A DNA stretch of 45,531 nucleotides, taken from contig JAMPEM010000017.1 of assembly GCA_023665145.1 (NCBI GenBank), positions 1 to 45,531 of the forward strand, read 5' to 3'. Below are positions 1 to 9,258 of the stretch, piece after piece (position 1 is the stretch's first letter; each line of letters begins with the position of its first letter). This DNA comes from Bacteroides sp. (GTDB taxonomy: Bacteria > Bacteroidota > Bacteroidia > Bacteroidales > Muribaculaceae). A program made the translations under genes and the position numbers. Below the pieces are notes generated by a model, which did no database searches, was not told where the DNA came from, and saw only the letters and a list, made by a program, of their open reading frames with translations.

Positions 1-55
1 ACTCTTTATATAACTGGATAATGTTTAATACGTCCAACTTTTGGGGGTCACTTCA
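1..55. mobile_element. Possible terminal fragment of an IS3-family-like element
   Basis: The minus strand of 31-55 reads TGAAGTGACCCCCAAAAGTT followed by GGACG. It resembles the terminal inverted repeats of IS3-family elements, which begin TG and often carry CCCC followed by AAAAGTTGGAC. If so, an insertion ends at about position 55 and its body lies outside the window. No transposase reading frame is visible in the 55 bases. The call rests on motif resemblance only; chance or another repeat family is possible. Confidence 0.35.
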
Positions 56-96
56 CAAATGGCACAGCCTCTTCCTTTTTTATCTTTTTAAATGGA

Positions 97-954
97 TTAC
101 TTATCCGTTTCCGGTGCCTGATCTATCAGGTCAAGGAATTGGTCAAGCTTGGGCGTGATAATAATCTCTGTACGGCGATTACGAGCTCTACCGGCTTCTG
201 AATCGTTGTCGCTCAATGGATTATACTCGCCACGGCCACCGGCTGTAAGGCGGTTGGGGTTGATTCCGAATTTATCTTGAAGCACCTGCACTACAGATGA
301 TGCACGAAGAGCTGATAGATCCCAATTGTTGCGAATATTTGTCTTCTTAATGGGAACATTGTCGGTATTGCCCTCCACAAGCACTTCATAATCGTCATAG
401 TCCTTAAGAATCTTGGCTATCTTGCTAAGAGTTTCCATAGCGCGGTCGCTGATTTCGTATGAGCCTGATTTGAAAAGCATATTGTCAGCCAAGGAGATGT
501 AAACAACACCTTTCAGCACTTTAATATCGACATCCTTAAGCTCTGATGTGCTGAGCGAACGAGTGAGATTGTTGGTAAGCACCATGTTGAGTGAATCAGA
601 TTTTGATTTAGCCTCTACGAGGTGTTTGATATATGCATTTGATGCGTTAATCTCATCTACAAGCTTCGAAATATTTAAAGAACCTTGAGAGGATGATTTT
701 AGCGACTCATCAAGTGAAGCCTTCAGAGAGGCCATCCCTTTCTTAAGCTCATCATTTTGTTTCTGAGCTTGTTCAAGCATAAATTGCATCGATTTTGTGT
801 TGGCGTTACATTCGGTAAGGCCATCGCGAGTGGTCTGATATTCCGCCTGAAGTGCCTTATACTCCTCCTGAAGCTTGGTATACTCCTTTTTGCTTGCACA
901 GCTGGCGAGCATCAGGCCGGCAACTGCCAGGCATAGCATTGATTTAAACTTCAT
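97..954 (-). CDS. OmpA-family lipoprotein with coiled-coil linker
   Basis: This 285-aa protein probably anchors the outer membrane to peptidoglycan. Residues 1-18 form a lipoprotein signal peptide with lipobox LASC, so Cys19 would be acylated. Residues 20-120 are rich in K, E, Q and L in heptad fashion and look like a coiled coil. Residues 150-268 form an OmpA C-terminal domain, with NTDNVP at 196-201, LSALRA at 213-218 and a GRARNRRTEI segment near 256-265 that fits peptidoglycan binding. The coiled coil plus OmpA layout resembles MotB-like and Pal-like lipoproteins of Bacteroidota. The gene is the last of an apparent minus-strand operon, 56 bp after waaA. The exact physiological role is not known. 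Confidence 0.9.
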   Translation of the reverse strand: MKFKSMLCLAVAGLMLASCASKKEYTKLQEEYKALQAEYQTTRDGLTECNANTKSMQFMLEQAQKQNDELKKGMASLKASLDESLKSSSQGSLNISKLVDEINASNAYIKHLVEAKSKSDSLNMVLTNNLTRSLSTSELKDVDIKVLKGVVYISLADNMLFKSGSYEISDRAMETLSKIAKILKDYDDYEVLVEGNTDNVPIKKTNIRNNWDLSALRASSVVQVLQDKFGINPNRLTAGGRGEYNPLSDNDSEAGRARNRRTEIIITPKLDQFLDLIDQAPETDK

Positions 955-1010
955 ATTCTTATATTTTAATTAGTTAGTAATCGATATAGTTTATCTTTTA
1001 TTGTCACATC

Positions 1011-2279
1011 TTACAACTCAATATCACCCTTGACAAAAACCTCATCAAATATTTTATCCGAGGCTCCGAGTTTTGATTTTATATATTCTCCGGCCGCTTT
1101 TCCGTGCTTCTCTTTTGTCGCCGGATCAAGGAGCGTGCAGATTCTGTTCTCAAAATCGTTTTGGTCTGCCACACTGAATCCTCCACCGGCCTCTATTATT
1201 TCTTCAGCTTCAATGAATCTATGATAATTTGGTCCGAATATAATAGGAACTCCATATACTGCTGCCTCGTTGAGATTATGGATTCCCACTCCGAACCCTC
1301 CACCGATATATGCAATGTCTGCAAATCGATAAATGGAAGAGAGTAAACCGAAACAATCCACAATCACGACTCTTGCATCGGCATATTTCTCCGGTTCGGC
1401 AACGAGTTCTGAATATAAAACAGTCCTCACGGGACATTGTTTACGCAGTTTGTCAAGGCGACCTTCATCAAACTCATGCGGAGCGATAATGGCTCTCACT
1501 TTTTTATCTGAATTGAGCCAAGGGAGATAGACATTCTCATCCTGCTCCCAGCTTGAACCTGCCACAATTACATGGTTTCCGGAATTTCGAACATCAGCAA
1601 TCCACCGATCGAACGCGGGTAGGTCTCTGCGCTGCTTCATTATGTCGGTGACGCGGTCAAATCTTGTATCACCCGCCACAACAGCATCCTCTATACCTAC
1701 TCCGGCCAAAAGCTGACGGCTTGCCTCATCCTGCACAAAGATACGACTGAATAATTTCAGCCATTCCGCATACCGTTTGCCGTATGGCTTGAAGAATGCC
1801 TGATTGGGACGGAAAGCCGCTGAAATAAGATATGTCGGTATATTCCTCTGTCTCAATTCGGAGAGATAATTCCGCCATATCTCATATTTGACAAAGATAA
1901 CAGCCCGAGGTTTAATCATATCGAGAAAACGCTTCACATTTTTCTCCTTGTCAAACGGAAGATAACATACACAATCCGCTCCGGGATAGTCTTTACGTAT
2001 CTCATATCCGGATGGAGAGAAGAAGGTGAGCAAAATTTGCACGTCGGGGAAATGTTCCCTGATGCGTTCCATTACCGGACGACCCTGTTCAAACTCACCG
2101 AGCGAGGCCGCATGCACCCAAACAACCGGTTTATCCGGAGACAGTACAGACAGTTTCTCCCAAATCTCATCATGTCCGTCTATCATCTTGCGGGCTTTGG
2201 GATTATGAGCTGCGGCTAAACGCACCCCCAAGGAATAAACTTCTATTCCGGTGCTGTAAAGTGTTGATTCAAGCGTCAT
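1011..2279 (-). CDS. waaA: 3-deoxy-D-manno-octulosonic acid (Kdo) transferase
   Basis: This 422-aa protein fits WaaA/KdtA, the GT30 enzyme that transfers Kdo from CMP-Kdo to lipid A precursor at the inner membrane. The N-terminus has a hydrophobic anchor-like stretch, followed by [11 protein letters not shown] at about 56-66 with the conserved Glu62 region. The C-terminal half has [18 protein letters not shown] and [11 protein letters not shown], typical of the nucleotide-sugar-binding lobe. Length matches the family (about 400-430 aa). Its ATG overlaps the gltX stop by 4 bp, so the two are probably translationally coupled. The coupling to a tRNA synthetase is of convenience rather than pathway. 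Confidence 0.93.
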   Translation of the reverse strand: MTLESTLYSTGIEVYSLGVRLAAAHNPKARKMIDGHDEIWEKLSVLSPDKPVVWVHAASLGEFEQGRPVMERIREHFPDVQILLTFFSPSGYEIRKDYPGADCVCYLPFDKEKNVKRFLDMIKPRAVIFVKYEIWRNYLSELRQRNIPTYLISAAFRPNQAFFKPYGKRYAEWLKLFSRIFVQDEASRQLLAGVGIEDAVVAGDTRFDRVTDIMKQRRDLPAFDRWIADVRNSGNHVIVAGSSWEQDENVYLPWLNSDKKVRAIIAPHEFDEGRLDKLRKQCPVRTVLYSELVAEPEKYADARVVIVDCFGLLSSIYRFADIAYIGGGFGVGIHNLNEAAVYGVPIIFGPNYHRFIEAEEIIEAGGGFSVADQNDFENRICTLLDPATKEKHGKAAGEYIKSKLGASDKIFDEVFVKGDIEL

Positions 2280-3793
2280 TTTATAGTATCGACAGCTCTT
2301 CTTATTCGTGCTATAACCTCCTCTTTGGGCATCAGCTCGGTTACATCAAAAAGGTGTGGGCCACGGCAGGCTCCTACCAAGGCCAATCGGAAAGCATTCA
2401 TTACATTTCCCAGATGATAACCTTTTTCATTTATCCATCCGAGTACAATCTTTTCAGCATTAGCTGATGTCATGTCATCAATGGATTCAAGGACACCGAT
2501 AAGCTCCTCCATAATGCCGGGAGTCTCCTCTTTCCAACGTTTTCTCACATCTTTTTCCGCATACGTCTCAGGAGCCTTGAAGAAGAAATCTGCCTGCTCG
2601 TCAAGGTCGCTCACAAAATTGATGCGGCTTTTCACCATCCCTACTGCGCGGGCAATATATTCATCGGAGAATGATGTTATTCCTTGTTGTTCGAGAAGCG
2701 GTTTGTATAGGCGTGCCAATTCTTCGTCGGGCATCTGCATGAGATATTCATGATTGAACCATGCAGCCTTCTTATAGTCGAATTTGGCGCCTGACTTTGA
2801 ACAATGTTCGAAGGAGAACTTGTTGACAAGCTCCTTCATTGACATAAGCTCTGTGTCATCACCGGGATTCCACCCAAGCAGAGCAAGGAAATTCACAACG
2901 GCTTCGGGCAAATAACCCTGTTCGCGATATCCGGTGGAGATAGCACCCGATTGGGGATCATGCCATTCAAGCGGGAAAACGGGGAAACCGAGTTTGTCTC
3001 CATCGCGTTTAGACAATTTACCATTTCCGACGGGTTTGAGAAGGAGAGGCAGATGCACGAATTCGGGCATAGTGTCTTTCCATCCGAATGCTTCATAAAG
3101 AAGCACGTGCAATGGAGCTGACGGAAGCCATTCCTCACCGCGAATCACATGAGTCACCTCCATCAGATGATCGTCCACGATATTGGCAAGATGGTATGTG
3201 GGGAGATTATCTGCACTTTTATATAGCACTTTATCATCAAGCACGGATGAATTGATGGTCACCTCGCCACGTATTCGGTCGTTGACTTTTACATCACGGT
3301 CGGGGTCAATCTTGAAACGTACCACATATTGTGTACCCTCATTAATGAGACGCTCCACCTCGTCGGCAGGCATAGTCAGCGAATTGCGCATATTAGCTCG
3401 AGTTGAGGCATCGTATTGGAAATTGGGCGTGGCTTCACGAGCTGCAGCCAACTCCTCCGGTGTATCAAAAGCTATGTAAGCTTTTCCGGCTTCGAGGAGC
3501 TTATCCACATATTTGCGGTAGATTTCTTTGCGTTCGCTCTGTTTGTAAGGTCCGTGAGGTCCACCTTCTCTGACACCCTCATCAATATGAATACCCAGCC
3601 ATTGCAAAGCCTCGTTGATATACTCCTCTGCACCGGGTACGAATCTTTGAGAGTCAGTATCCTCGATACGAAGAATCATCTTACCGCCATTGCGGCGAGC
3701 AAAGAGGTAATTGAAAAGAGCGGTTCTTACACCGCCGATATGAAGTGGCCCTGTGGGAGACGGGGCAAATCTTACTCTTACTTCACGTTCCAT
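2276..3793 (-). CDS. gltX: Glutamyl-tRNA synthetase
   Basis: This 505-aa class I aminoacyl-tRNA synthetase charges tRNA-Glu. The HIGH-type signature is [11 protein letters not shown] at residues 11-21 and the KMSKS-type signature is KLSKRDG at about 259-265. The IEDTD segment (43-47) in the Rossmann fold is also typical. Length is normal for the family. It lies 24 bp downstream of the DUF3256 gene and overlaps waaA by 4 bp. No zinc-binding cysteine cluster is obvious in the short insert. I see no dedicated promoter, so expression probably depends on the upstream helicase promoter. Confidence 0.96.
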   Translation of the reverse strand: MEREVRVRFAPSPTGPLHIGGVRTALFNYLFARRNGGKMILRIEDTDSQRFVPGAEEYINEALQWLGIHIDEGVREGGPHGPYKQSERKEIYRKYVDKLLEAGKAYIAFDTPEELAAAREATPNFQYDASTRANMRNSLTMPADEVERLINEGTQYVVRFKIDPDRDVKVNDRIRGEVTINSSVLDDKVLYKSADNLPTYHLANIVDDHLMEVTHVIRGEEWLPSAPLHVLLYEAFGWKDTMPEFVHLPLLLKPVGNGKLSKRDGDKLGFPVFPLEWHDPQSGAISTGYREQGYLPEAVVNFLALLGWNPGDDTELMSMKELVNKFSFEHCSKSGAKFDYKKAAWFNHEYLMQMPDEELARLYKPLLEQQGITSFSDEYIARAVGMVKSRINFVSDLDEQADFFFKAPETYAEKDVRKRWKEETPGIMEELIGVLESIDDMTSANAEKIVLGWINEKGYHLGNVMNAFRLALVGACRGPHLFDVTELMPKEEVIARIRRAVDTIK

Positions 3794-3817
3794 TATAGTC
3801 GTTGTTATATATTGTTG

Positions 3818-4504
3818 TCAGTTAGCTGTTCGTTTAAAGCGGGAGCCGTCCCAGCGGTAAGTGATATATGGAAGCCGAAACAGCGAGAGAATTTTAAGGT
3901 CATCCTGACTGATTGCTTCGCCAATGGTTAGTTTGACCGTCAAATTATCGTCTGAGGGAGAGGCAATGAAGAGATATGTCGGGAAAGGAATCATCTGCAT
4001 TATCTCCTTATATGTAGTCAGAGACCCTTTAGGTATTGAGAAGAAATCCTTAATCTTGGGTGCGGGGAGAATTTTATCAGTGGGAATTGGCTTCAAGTCA
4101 ATGTCATAGAATGAGACATCGCTATCCTTTGCCATATTGTCATTTCCTACTGTATAGATTGTCATCACCGTTTGCCTGCCGTTTTTGGGATTGGCAAGAA
4201 TCTTGATTTGGAGCGTACTGACAGCTGTCAGTTGCACTTCAAGAAAATTGTCCGTCACATTAATAAGCTTCGATTCGCCACCGAGGTCGTTGAGAACCAC
4301 AATAGTAGAGTCGTTTTGCCAATATTCGAGCATATCAAGCCTTGTCGAAGGGGAAAGCAGGTCAAGCACATCTACAGGAAGGCGGGAGAAAACATCCGCA
4401 GCCTTCACCTCATTATTCTCCACCTTGGCGGCCGACACTCCCATGGTCACCAAGAGGCAGAAAATTATCGGCACGAATTTTATTATCTTTGAAAGATTTT
4501 TCAT
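3818..4504 (-). CDS. DUF3256 family exported protein
   Basis: A 228-aa protein from ATG 4504. That start gives a clean signal peptide (residues 1-26, MKNLSK then a hydrophobic core ending VSAA). An earlier in-frame TTG at 4525 overlaps the helicase stop and is less likely. The remainder contains DVFSRLPVDVLDLLS and a C-terminal TYRWDGSRFKR tail, which I recognise as the Bacteroidales DUF3256 family. The mature protein looks like an all-beta periplasmic domain. Function is unknown. It sits between the DEAD-box helicase and gltX, an order that suggests co-transcription. Confidence 0.8.
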   Translation of the reverse strand: MKNLSKIIKFVPIIFCLLVTMGVSAAKVENNEVKAADVFSRLPVDVLDLLSPSTRLDMLEYWQNDSTIVVLNDLGGESKLINVTDNFLEVQLTAVSTLQIKILANPKNGRQTVMTIYTVGNDNMAKDSDVSFYDIDLKPIPTDKILPAPKIKDFFSIPKGSLTTYKEIMQMIPFPTYLFIASPSDDNLTVKLTIGEAISQDDLKILSLFRLPYITYRWDGSRFKRTAN

Positions 4505-4521
4505 TCTTATATTTGTTATGC

Positions 4522-6366
4522 TCAACGTTTTTTCTTTATAAAAATATCGTAATTGCCGTTATATTTTGGTTTATCAGCTTTAGCTGAACGGGCTTGACGT
4601 TTTGCGGCCTTCCGGGTAGTCTTTTTTTCGGTTTTGTGTGGCTCTGTTTTGCAGGAGTCAGACTTACGCGACTTTTTAGCCGGTGCTTCTTTATCTGAAT
4701 GTTGTGGCGCTATCCGGGCATTAATTTTGTCACCGAAGAAATCTTCATGCTTCAAGGCATCGAGGATGCGGTGGGCATCCTCTTTTCTTACATCAAAGAG
4801 AGTATAATCCGGGAAAAGATCTATCCGACCAATTTCCGGTTTGGGTCCATGCACCGAATTGTTGACAAGACTCATAAGATTACCGGGGAAGAAACCATTG
4901 CTTTTACCCACACTGAGCATTAGCCGCTCATACCCTTTCTCTGCCTTACGTCGGTCTTTAGTCCGGCGGTCGGGAATTTCATGTTTCTCCTTTCTGGAGG
5001 CTTTCTTATCCTTTTCGTCAAGATCGATATTGGGCATACGTCGGTAATAGCTCAACAATCTATTGAATTCCAGCGATAAAACACGCTTGAGCAAATCCTC
5101 TTCAGAGAGCCACTCGAGCTTCTTTCTTATCCCCGGCAGGAATTTTTGCATCTGTTCATCATCCACTTCGACACGTTCCAGTCGGTCAGCAAGATTATAA
5201 AGCTGCTTCTCTATGATATGTTCCGGGGTCGGGACTTTTTTGTATTCAAATGTTTTCCCTATTATCTTTTCGATTTGACGAAGCTTACCTTTTTCGCGTG
5301 AATGAATAATTGCAATTGAGACACCTGACTTGTTGGCACGCCCGGTACGTCCGGAACGGTGAGTATATACAGCCACATCATCAGGGAGGCCGTAGTTGAT
5401 AACATGAGTCAATTCATCTACATCAAGACCTCTGGCGGCAACATCTGTGGCGACAAGAAGTCGGGTGACATGGTCGCGGAATTTCTTCATGGCCAAGTCT
5501 CTCTGAGCCTGCGAGAGGTCACCATGAAGGCAGTCGGCATTATATCCGTCGGCAATCAGTTTGTCGGCAATATCCTGTGTCTCTTTCCTTGTACGGCAAA
5601 AAACAATACCATAGATGTCAGGATTATTGTCAGCCACCCTTTTGAGTGCCAAATATTTATCATGCGCCTTAACCATATAATAAATATGGCGTACATTTTT
5701 TGCACCCTCATTTTTTTGTCCGGCCACATACTCCACGGGGTCATGCATGAAACGCTTTGCTATGTCAGCAATTTCACGAGGCATGGTGGCTGAGAACATT
5801 AGCATTTTCCGTTCTTGCGGCACATGAGCAAGGATTTCATTGATGTCGTCAAGGAATCCCATATTGAGCATCTCGTCAGCTTCGTCGAGGATTACGGTAT
5901 GCACATCATCAAGCTTCACTTCCCCTCTCTTGATTAGGTCGATGAGACGGCCGGGAGTGGCTACGATAACCTGTACCCCTTTACGGAGGGCTCTGATTTG
6001 GGAATCGATGCTTGAACCACCGTATACAGGCAGAATACGGAGATTGTCTATATATTTGGCATAGTCGGCTAAATCACCGGCTATCTGCAGACACAATTCT
6101 CTTGTAGGAGCAATTACCAGGGACTGGGTAAGATCCTTTGTGGGATTGATACGTTGCAGAACGGGGAGTCCGAATGCAGCTGTTTTGCCGGTACCTGTCT
6201 GGGCAAGACCGACCACATCCCCATCTTTCTCAAGAAGGTGAGGAATAACAAGTTGCTGTATAGGCATCGGGTGTTCAAACCCGAGATCTCTGATAGCATG
6301 AAGGAGATCCGGAGCTATACCGAGAGATTCAAATGTGTTTTGTGAGGAGTTATTTTCTGTTTCCAT
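4522..6366 (-). CDS. DEAD-box ATP-dependent RNA helicase with DbpA-like RNA-binding domain
   Basis: Starting at ATG 6366 (METENN), the protein is 614 aa. An upstream in-frame GTG at 6411 would add 15 residues unlike the family. The helicase core has the Q motif (about 31-37), AQTGTGKT (55-62), DEAD (161-164), SAT (192-194) and HRSGRTGR further on. After about 430 residues there is a charged linker, then a domain with GRIDLFPDYTLFDVRK that fits the DbpA RNA-binding fold, and a very basic tail with KKTTRKAAKRQ. The layout matches DeaD/CsdA-type helicases in ribosome assembly or cold adaptation. It is the first gene of the 97-6366 minus-strand group. Confidence 0.93.
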   Translation of the reverse strand: METENNSSQNTFESLGIAPDLLHAIRDLGFEHPMPIQQLVIPHLLEKDGDVVGLAQTGTGKTAAFGLPVLQRINPTKDLTQSLVIAPTRELCLQIAGDLADYAKYIDNLRILPVYGGSSIDSQIRALRKGVQVIVATPGRLIDLIKRGEVKLDDVHTVILDEADEMLNMGFLDDINEILAHVPQERKMLMFSATMPREIADIAKRFMHDPVEYVAGQKNEGAKNVRHIYYMVKAHDKYLALKRVADNNPDIYGIVFCRTRKETQDIADKLIADGYNADCLHGDLSQAQRDLAMKKFRDHVTRLLVATDVAARGLDVDELTHVINYGLPDDVAVYTHRSGRTGRANKSGVSIAIIHSREKGKLRQIEKIIGKTFEYKKVPTPEHIIEKQLYNLADRLERVEVDDEQMQKFLPGIRKKLEWLSEEDLLKRVLSLEFNRLLSYYRRMPNIDLDEKDKKASRKEKHEIPDRRTKDRRKAEKGYERLMLSVGKSNGFFPGNLMSLVNNSVHGPKPEIGRIDLFPDYTLFDVRKEDAHRILDALKHEDFFGDKINARIAPQHSDKEAPAKKSRKSDSCKTEPHKTEKKTTRKAAKRQARSAKADKPKYNGNYDIFIKKKR

Positions 6367-6452
6367 ACGCTCAATTGCAGAAATGTGCGGAAAATAGTTA
6401 CGAAAATACACGCGAAATTACAAAATAATAGCGACATTACCAATTTTTTGGA

Positions 6453-7238
6453 TTATAAGGAACCGGCATCGATGTCAAGACGCGTCCAAATTCTGTCGGG
6501 AATAAGTTGCCATAAAGCCACAAGGACTCGCCAGCGATAGTCAATTACGGCTACTCTGCGCCTTTTTACTATTGCTTCAATAATCTGAGGTACCACCTCT
6601 TCCACTGTCATTTCCATCGGATATTTCTTATCGGAATCCACTAATGGAGTGCGAACCCAACCGGGGCGGATATCTGTAACAGATATTGCCGCCTTCTCAT
6701 GGAAAGCGCGCTGACACAGGGCTGTCAAGTATGTGCTGTCAAACCGTTTTGATGAGGAATAGGCAGTGAGATTTCCCATACCGTTTGTTCCGGCTACGGA
6801 TGTTATGGCGGCTATCTGTCCCGCTATATCATTGCGTCGGAAATAGTCGTAGGCTGCTGATACCATTCTTGCGAAACCTACTACGTTAGTGTTGAGAATA
6901 CGAGCTTCCTCTTCCGGATTTAATGTGGGATTTGAGGAACCAATCCCGGATACGTGAAAATATATATCCATACCTCCGAGCTTGTCGATGAGTGATTGGA
7001 GATGCTCAGCAGCTGTGTGGTGGGTTATATCTATTTTCTCATAAACTATAGAATCGGGATAGCGGGCTTGTAGTTCTTCGAGCGGTTTGATATGTCGCGC
7101 TGCAAGCCCCACCGGGACGCCTCTTTTTGCAAACGCTTCGGCCACTCCGTATCCGATGCCGGAAGAAGCCCCCATTATGACAATTTTCTTGTACCCGTTA
7201 GGGTTTTTAATGGTGCTCTGAATGTTTTCCTCTTTCAT
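6453..7238 (-). CDS. Short-chain dehydrogenase/reductase (SDR)
   Basis: A 261-aa classical SDR. The cofactor motif GASSGIG lies at 24-30, the catalytic Ser is near 147 (AITSVAG), and the Tyr-x3-Lys pair is Y160/K164 in AYSSSK. The Arg-rich PVGLAARH end of beta-2 suggests NADP(H) preference, which is an inference. The C-terminal RRRVAVIDYRWRVLVALWQ segment is amphipathic and could touch the membrane, as in SDRs acting on lipids. The substrate is not identifiable. A consensus promoter at 7261-7291 gives a leader of only about 19 nt. Confidence 0.88.
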   Translation of the reverse strand: MKEENIQSTIKNPNGYKKIVIMGASSGIGYGVAEAFAKRGVPVGLAARHIKPLEELQARYPDSIVYEKIDITHHTAAEHLQSLIDKLGGMDIYFHVSGIGSSNPTLNPEEEARILNTNVVGFARMVSAAYDYFRRNDIAGQIAAITSVAGTNGMGNLTAYSSSKRFDSTYLTALCQRAFHEKAAISVTDIRPGWVRTPLVDSDKKYPMEMTVEEVVPQIIEAIVKRRRVAVIDYRWRVLVALWQLIPDRIWTRLDIDAGSL

Positions 7239-7260
7239 AAGTGTTATAATACCTTGTTCT

Positions 7261-7291
7261 CAAAAGTATTAACGCTTACGGTCAATGCAAA
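7261..7291 (-). promoter_or_regulatory. Bacteroidota-type promoter for the SDR gene
   Basis: On the minus strand the -7 box is TACTTTTG (7268-7261) and the -33 box is TTTG (7291-7288), separated by 19 bp. This fits TTTG-19/21-TAnnTTTG. The -33 box lies inside the 3' end of the upstream gene. Confidence 0.6.
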
Positions 7292-8124
7292 GTTGAGAGG
7301 TCAAGTCGCGGGAATGCGTCAATAAAGGAATCCGGGGTGATATTTAATATTTTAACTCCGAGTTTGTTGGCGTATCGCGCAATTTCAAAATATGAGCGGA
7401 AGGCTATTGAAAATGAGAGATAGATATCATGAAGACGGATATCGGAATAAAGGGCGGTGACTCTTGCTTGTTCTTTGCTGTCATCGGCATAAAAATGGGG
7501 CTGAACAGTGACTACTCTGTTCTGATTGTCTACTCTGAGTGTTTTGCTCCATGAATGATCGGCACCGGCAATATAAATCTCTTTGTATCCGTTTCTCAAT
7601 CCTATCATTATCGATGGTATAAGGACATTTCTTGGACGGGGCATCCCAAGTCCCGTTTTATACGCGAAATTTTCCAAAAACCGGAATCCTTCCACCGGTG
7701 TCATATTGAATGTCCCAATCTCAATATTACTCTTTGATTCAAAAACAGATGATATTTTCTTTTTATATTTTACCGGAACATAAAGCGATAATCTCCAATC
7801 CGCTTTTTTCAGATTCTCAAAAAGGTGAGCTACCTTTTCATCATTACTTTCGAAGAAATGAGGGTCGGCCAATACATATAAGGAGGGTTTGAGAGAGAAA
7901 AACACCGGTGCATTTGCTGCGAAATTAACTGCAAGCAGGTCTTTATCTTCCATAAAATCGGCATGATTGTCGATTGTATCATTAAGGGAAGGCCCATTCC
8001 CAAGGACAATAAGAGGTCTTGACGGTTTTTTAGCCGGTGTAGTAACGGGACGCGACATAATCACCATTTTAGCTAATGATGCAACAGAGGCTGCTATGTC
8101 GGATATAAATCTCTGAATTTTCAT
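7282..8124 (-). CDS. DUF115/GT42-like protein, putative glycan-related
   Basis: A 280-aa protein I cannot name with certainty. LIVLGNGPSLND at 38-49 and YIAGADHSW in the second half resemble the GNGPSL and AGxD motifs shared by DUF115 proteins (flagellin-type sugar modification, MptE-like) and GT42 sialyltransferases. The first 30 residues are basic and mildly hydrophobic but not a clear signal peptide. Its neighbours are an SDR and an epimerase-like gene, which suggests sugar or surface-glycan chemistry. Length fits a single Rossmann-like glycosyltransferase domain. The specific activity is an open question. Confidence 0.6.
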   Translation of the reverse strand: MKIQRFISDIAASVASLAKMVIMSRPVTTPAKKPSRPLIVLGNGPSLNDTIDNHADFMEDKDLLAVNFAANAPVFFSLKPSLYVLADPHFFESNDEKVAHLFENLKKADWRLSLYVPVKYKKKISSVFESKSNIEIGTFNMTPVEGFRFLENFAYKTGLGMPRPRNVLIPSIMIGLRNGYKEIYIAGADHSWSKTLRVDNQNRVVTVQPHFYADDSKEQARVTALYSDIRLHDIYLSFSIAFRSYFEIARYANKLGVKILNITPDSFIDAFPRLDLSTLH

Positions 8125-8187
8125 AAAAACAAATCTTTACAATCTCAAACTTTTAAATTCTCAACCGCTAAACTTGATTTATCCATT

Positions 8188-9117
8188 TCATCGGTCGCGA
8201 TATGGAAAATCCGGTTCACATCCGGCTATTACCTCCACAGTATCAAACATTTTCATTCCGGTAGCCGCAATTAGTTTTGCATTGCTATAAGTCAGTGTGA
8301 CAGCTCTGTTTTTGAGTGTTTCCGGATTGAGGATTCTCTTCAATCCCGGGATTTTAGCACCTAACTTAGCCCATTTGGGTGGAAGGAAAATCATTCTTTT
8401 ATGTGTTCCTGCATTTGAATCCATTGCATTGACAAGTTCAAGGAACGTCCTGTTGAAACCATCTGCCACATTGTAGATACCTCCTTTATCGTGCAACATA
8501 AAAGCGGCTTTGGCCACATCGTATGCTGTGACAATACCACGTCGGGCATCGTTTCCTCTGATATGTATATATCGTGAATGAATCACATCTTCGAAAAGTG
8601 CCGCACCCTTGCCGGAAATACCTGAACCGAACATCATAGCCGGACGTAGGATTGTAAGCAATACATCATGTTTTTCAGCCCATTGGGACACCTCCTTTTC
8701 GGCAAGGATTTTCGATTGCCCTACCTTATCAGTGGCCCAAGTATTTGCCGTTTCATCAATATCTTCTGCACCGGAGAGTCCGTAAACCGCAGCATCCGAT
8801 ATATAGATAAACTCTTTCGGAGGATTTTTCTCAAGGGCAGCGAGAAGATTTTTCGTACCGTTAAGATTAACATCGATAGCCGAGGCCTCATCAGTAGTTC
8901 CTGCTGTATGCACCACAAGGTCATATCGAATTGGCAAAGCAGGTATATTCTTGCTTAAATCGCAAGTTATCCCGTTTGCAGATGGACCTCTGTTCAGTCC
9001 TGTAATATTCCAACCTTTAAATATCTCAATGATATATGAACCTAACATCCCTAATGAGCCGGTTAGCAACATATTGGGTGTTGTTTTCTCTATTTCATAC
9101 TTTTCAGTAGGATTCAT
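8188..9117 (-). CDS. NAD-dependent epimerase/dehydratase-like protein
   Basis: A 309-aa extended SDR. TGSLGMLG at 19-26 is the NAD-binding glycine motif, and YISDAAVYG (105-113) and ILRPAMMFG match sugar epimerases. The usual active-site Tyr of Tyr-x3-Lys appears as Val132 in KVGQSK, with Lys136 kept, so catalysis may be altered or lost. Two starts are possible: ATG 9117, or ATG 9072, which gives MLLTGSLGMLG, the classical family N-terminus. The promoter at 9122-9153 would make 9117 essentially leaderless, which favours 9072. Probably acts in nucleotide-sugar or surface glycan synthesis. Confidence 0.8.
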   Translation of the reverse strand: MNPTEKYEIEKTTPNMLLTGSLGMLGSYIIEIFKGWNITGLNRGPSANGITCDLSKNIPALPIRYDLVVHTAGTTDEASAIDVNLNGTKNLLAALEKNPPKEFIYISDAAVYGLSGAEDIDETANTWATDKVGQSKILAEKEVSQWAEKHDVLLTILRPAMMFGSGISGKGAALFEDVIHSRYIHIRGNDARRGIVTAYDVAKAAFMLHDKGGIYNVADGFNRTFLELVNAMDSNAGTHKRMIFLPPKWAKLGAKIPGLKRILNPETLKNRAVTLTYSNAKLIAATGMKMFDTVEVIAGCEPDFPYRDR

Positions 9118-9121
9118 ACCA

Positions 9122-9153
9122 CAAAATTAGCAAGAATTTCTTCTACGGCCAAA
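9122..9153 (-). promoter_or_regulatory. Bacteroidota-type promoter for the epimerase-like gene
   Basis: Minus-strand -7 box TAATTTTG (9129-9122), -33 box TTTG (9153-9150), spacing 20 bp. Predicted transcription starts near 9117-9118, at the first possible ATG. Confidence 0.65.
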
Positions 9154-9186
9154 TTTCTGCACCGTATCAGACGAATGAAATCTAAA

Positions 9187-9215
9187 GGAGCCGCAACTGT
9201 CTGAGTTGCGACTCC
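9187..9215 (-). terminator. Stem-loop after the 794-aa secreted protein gene
   Basis: On the minus strand AGGAGTCGCAACT and AGTTGCGGCTCCT pair over 13 bp with one G-U and a 5-nt loop. It begins 44 bp after the stop of the 9259-11643 gene. The following T-run is short (TTTAGATTT), so termination efficiency is uncertain. Confidence 0.6.
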
Positions 9216-9258
9216 TGAAATTTCAGTATGATATTCTAAAATCTATCAAATTGACAGC

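Noticed and set aside
3416..3931. 171-codon open frame on the plus strand over gltX
   Set aside because: It is antisense to a clear gltX gene, has no recognisable domain and no promoter.
6367..6411. N-terminal extension of the DEAD-box helicase from GTG 6411
   Set aside because: The 15 added residues do not resemble the family, and ATG 6366 gives the normal N-terminus.
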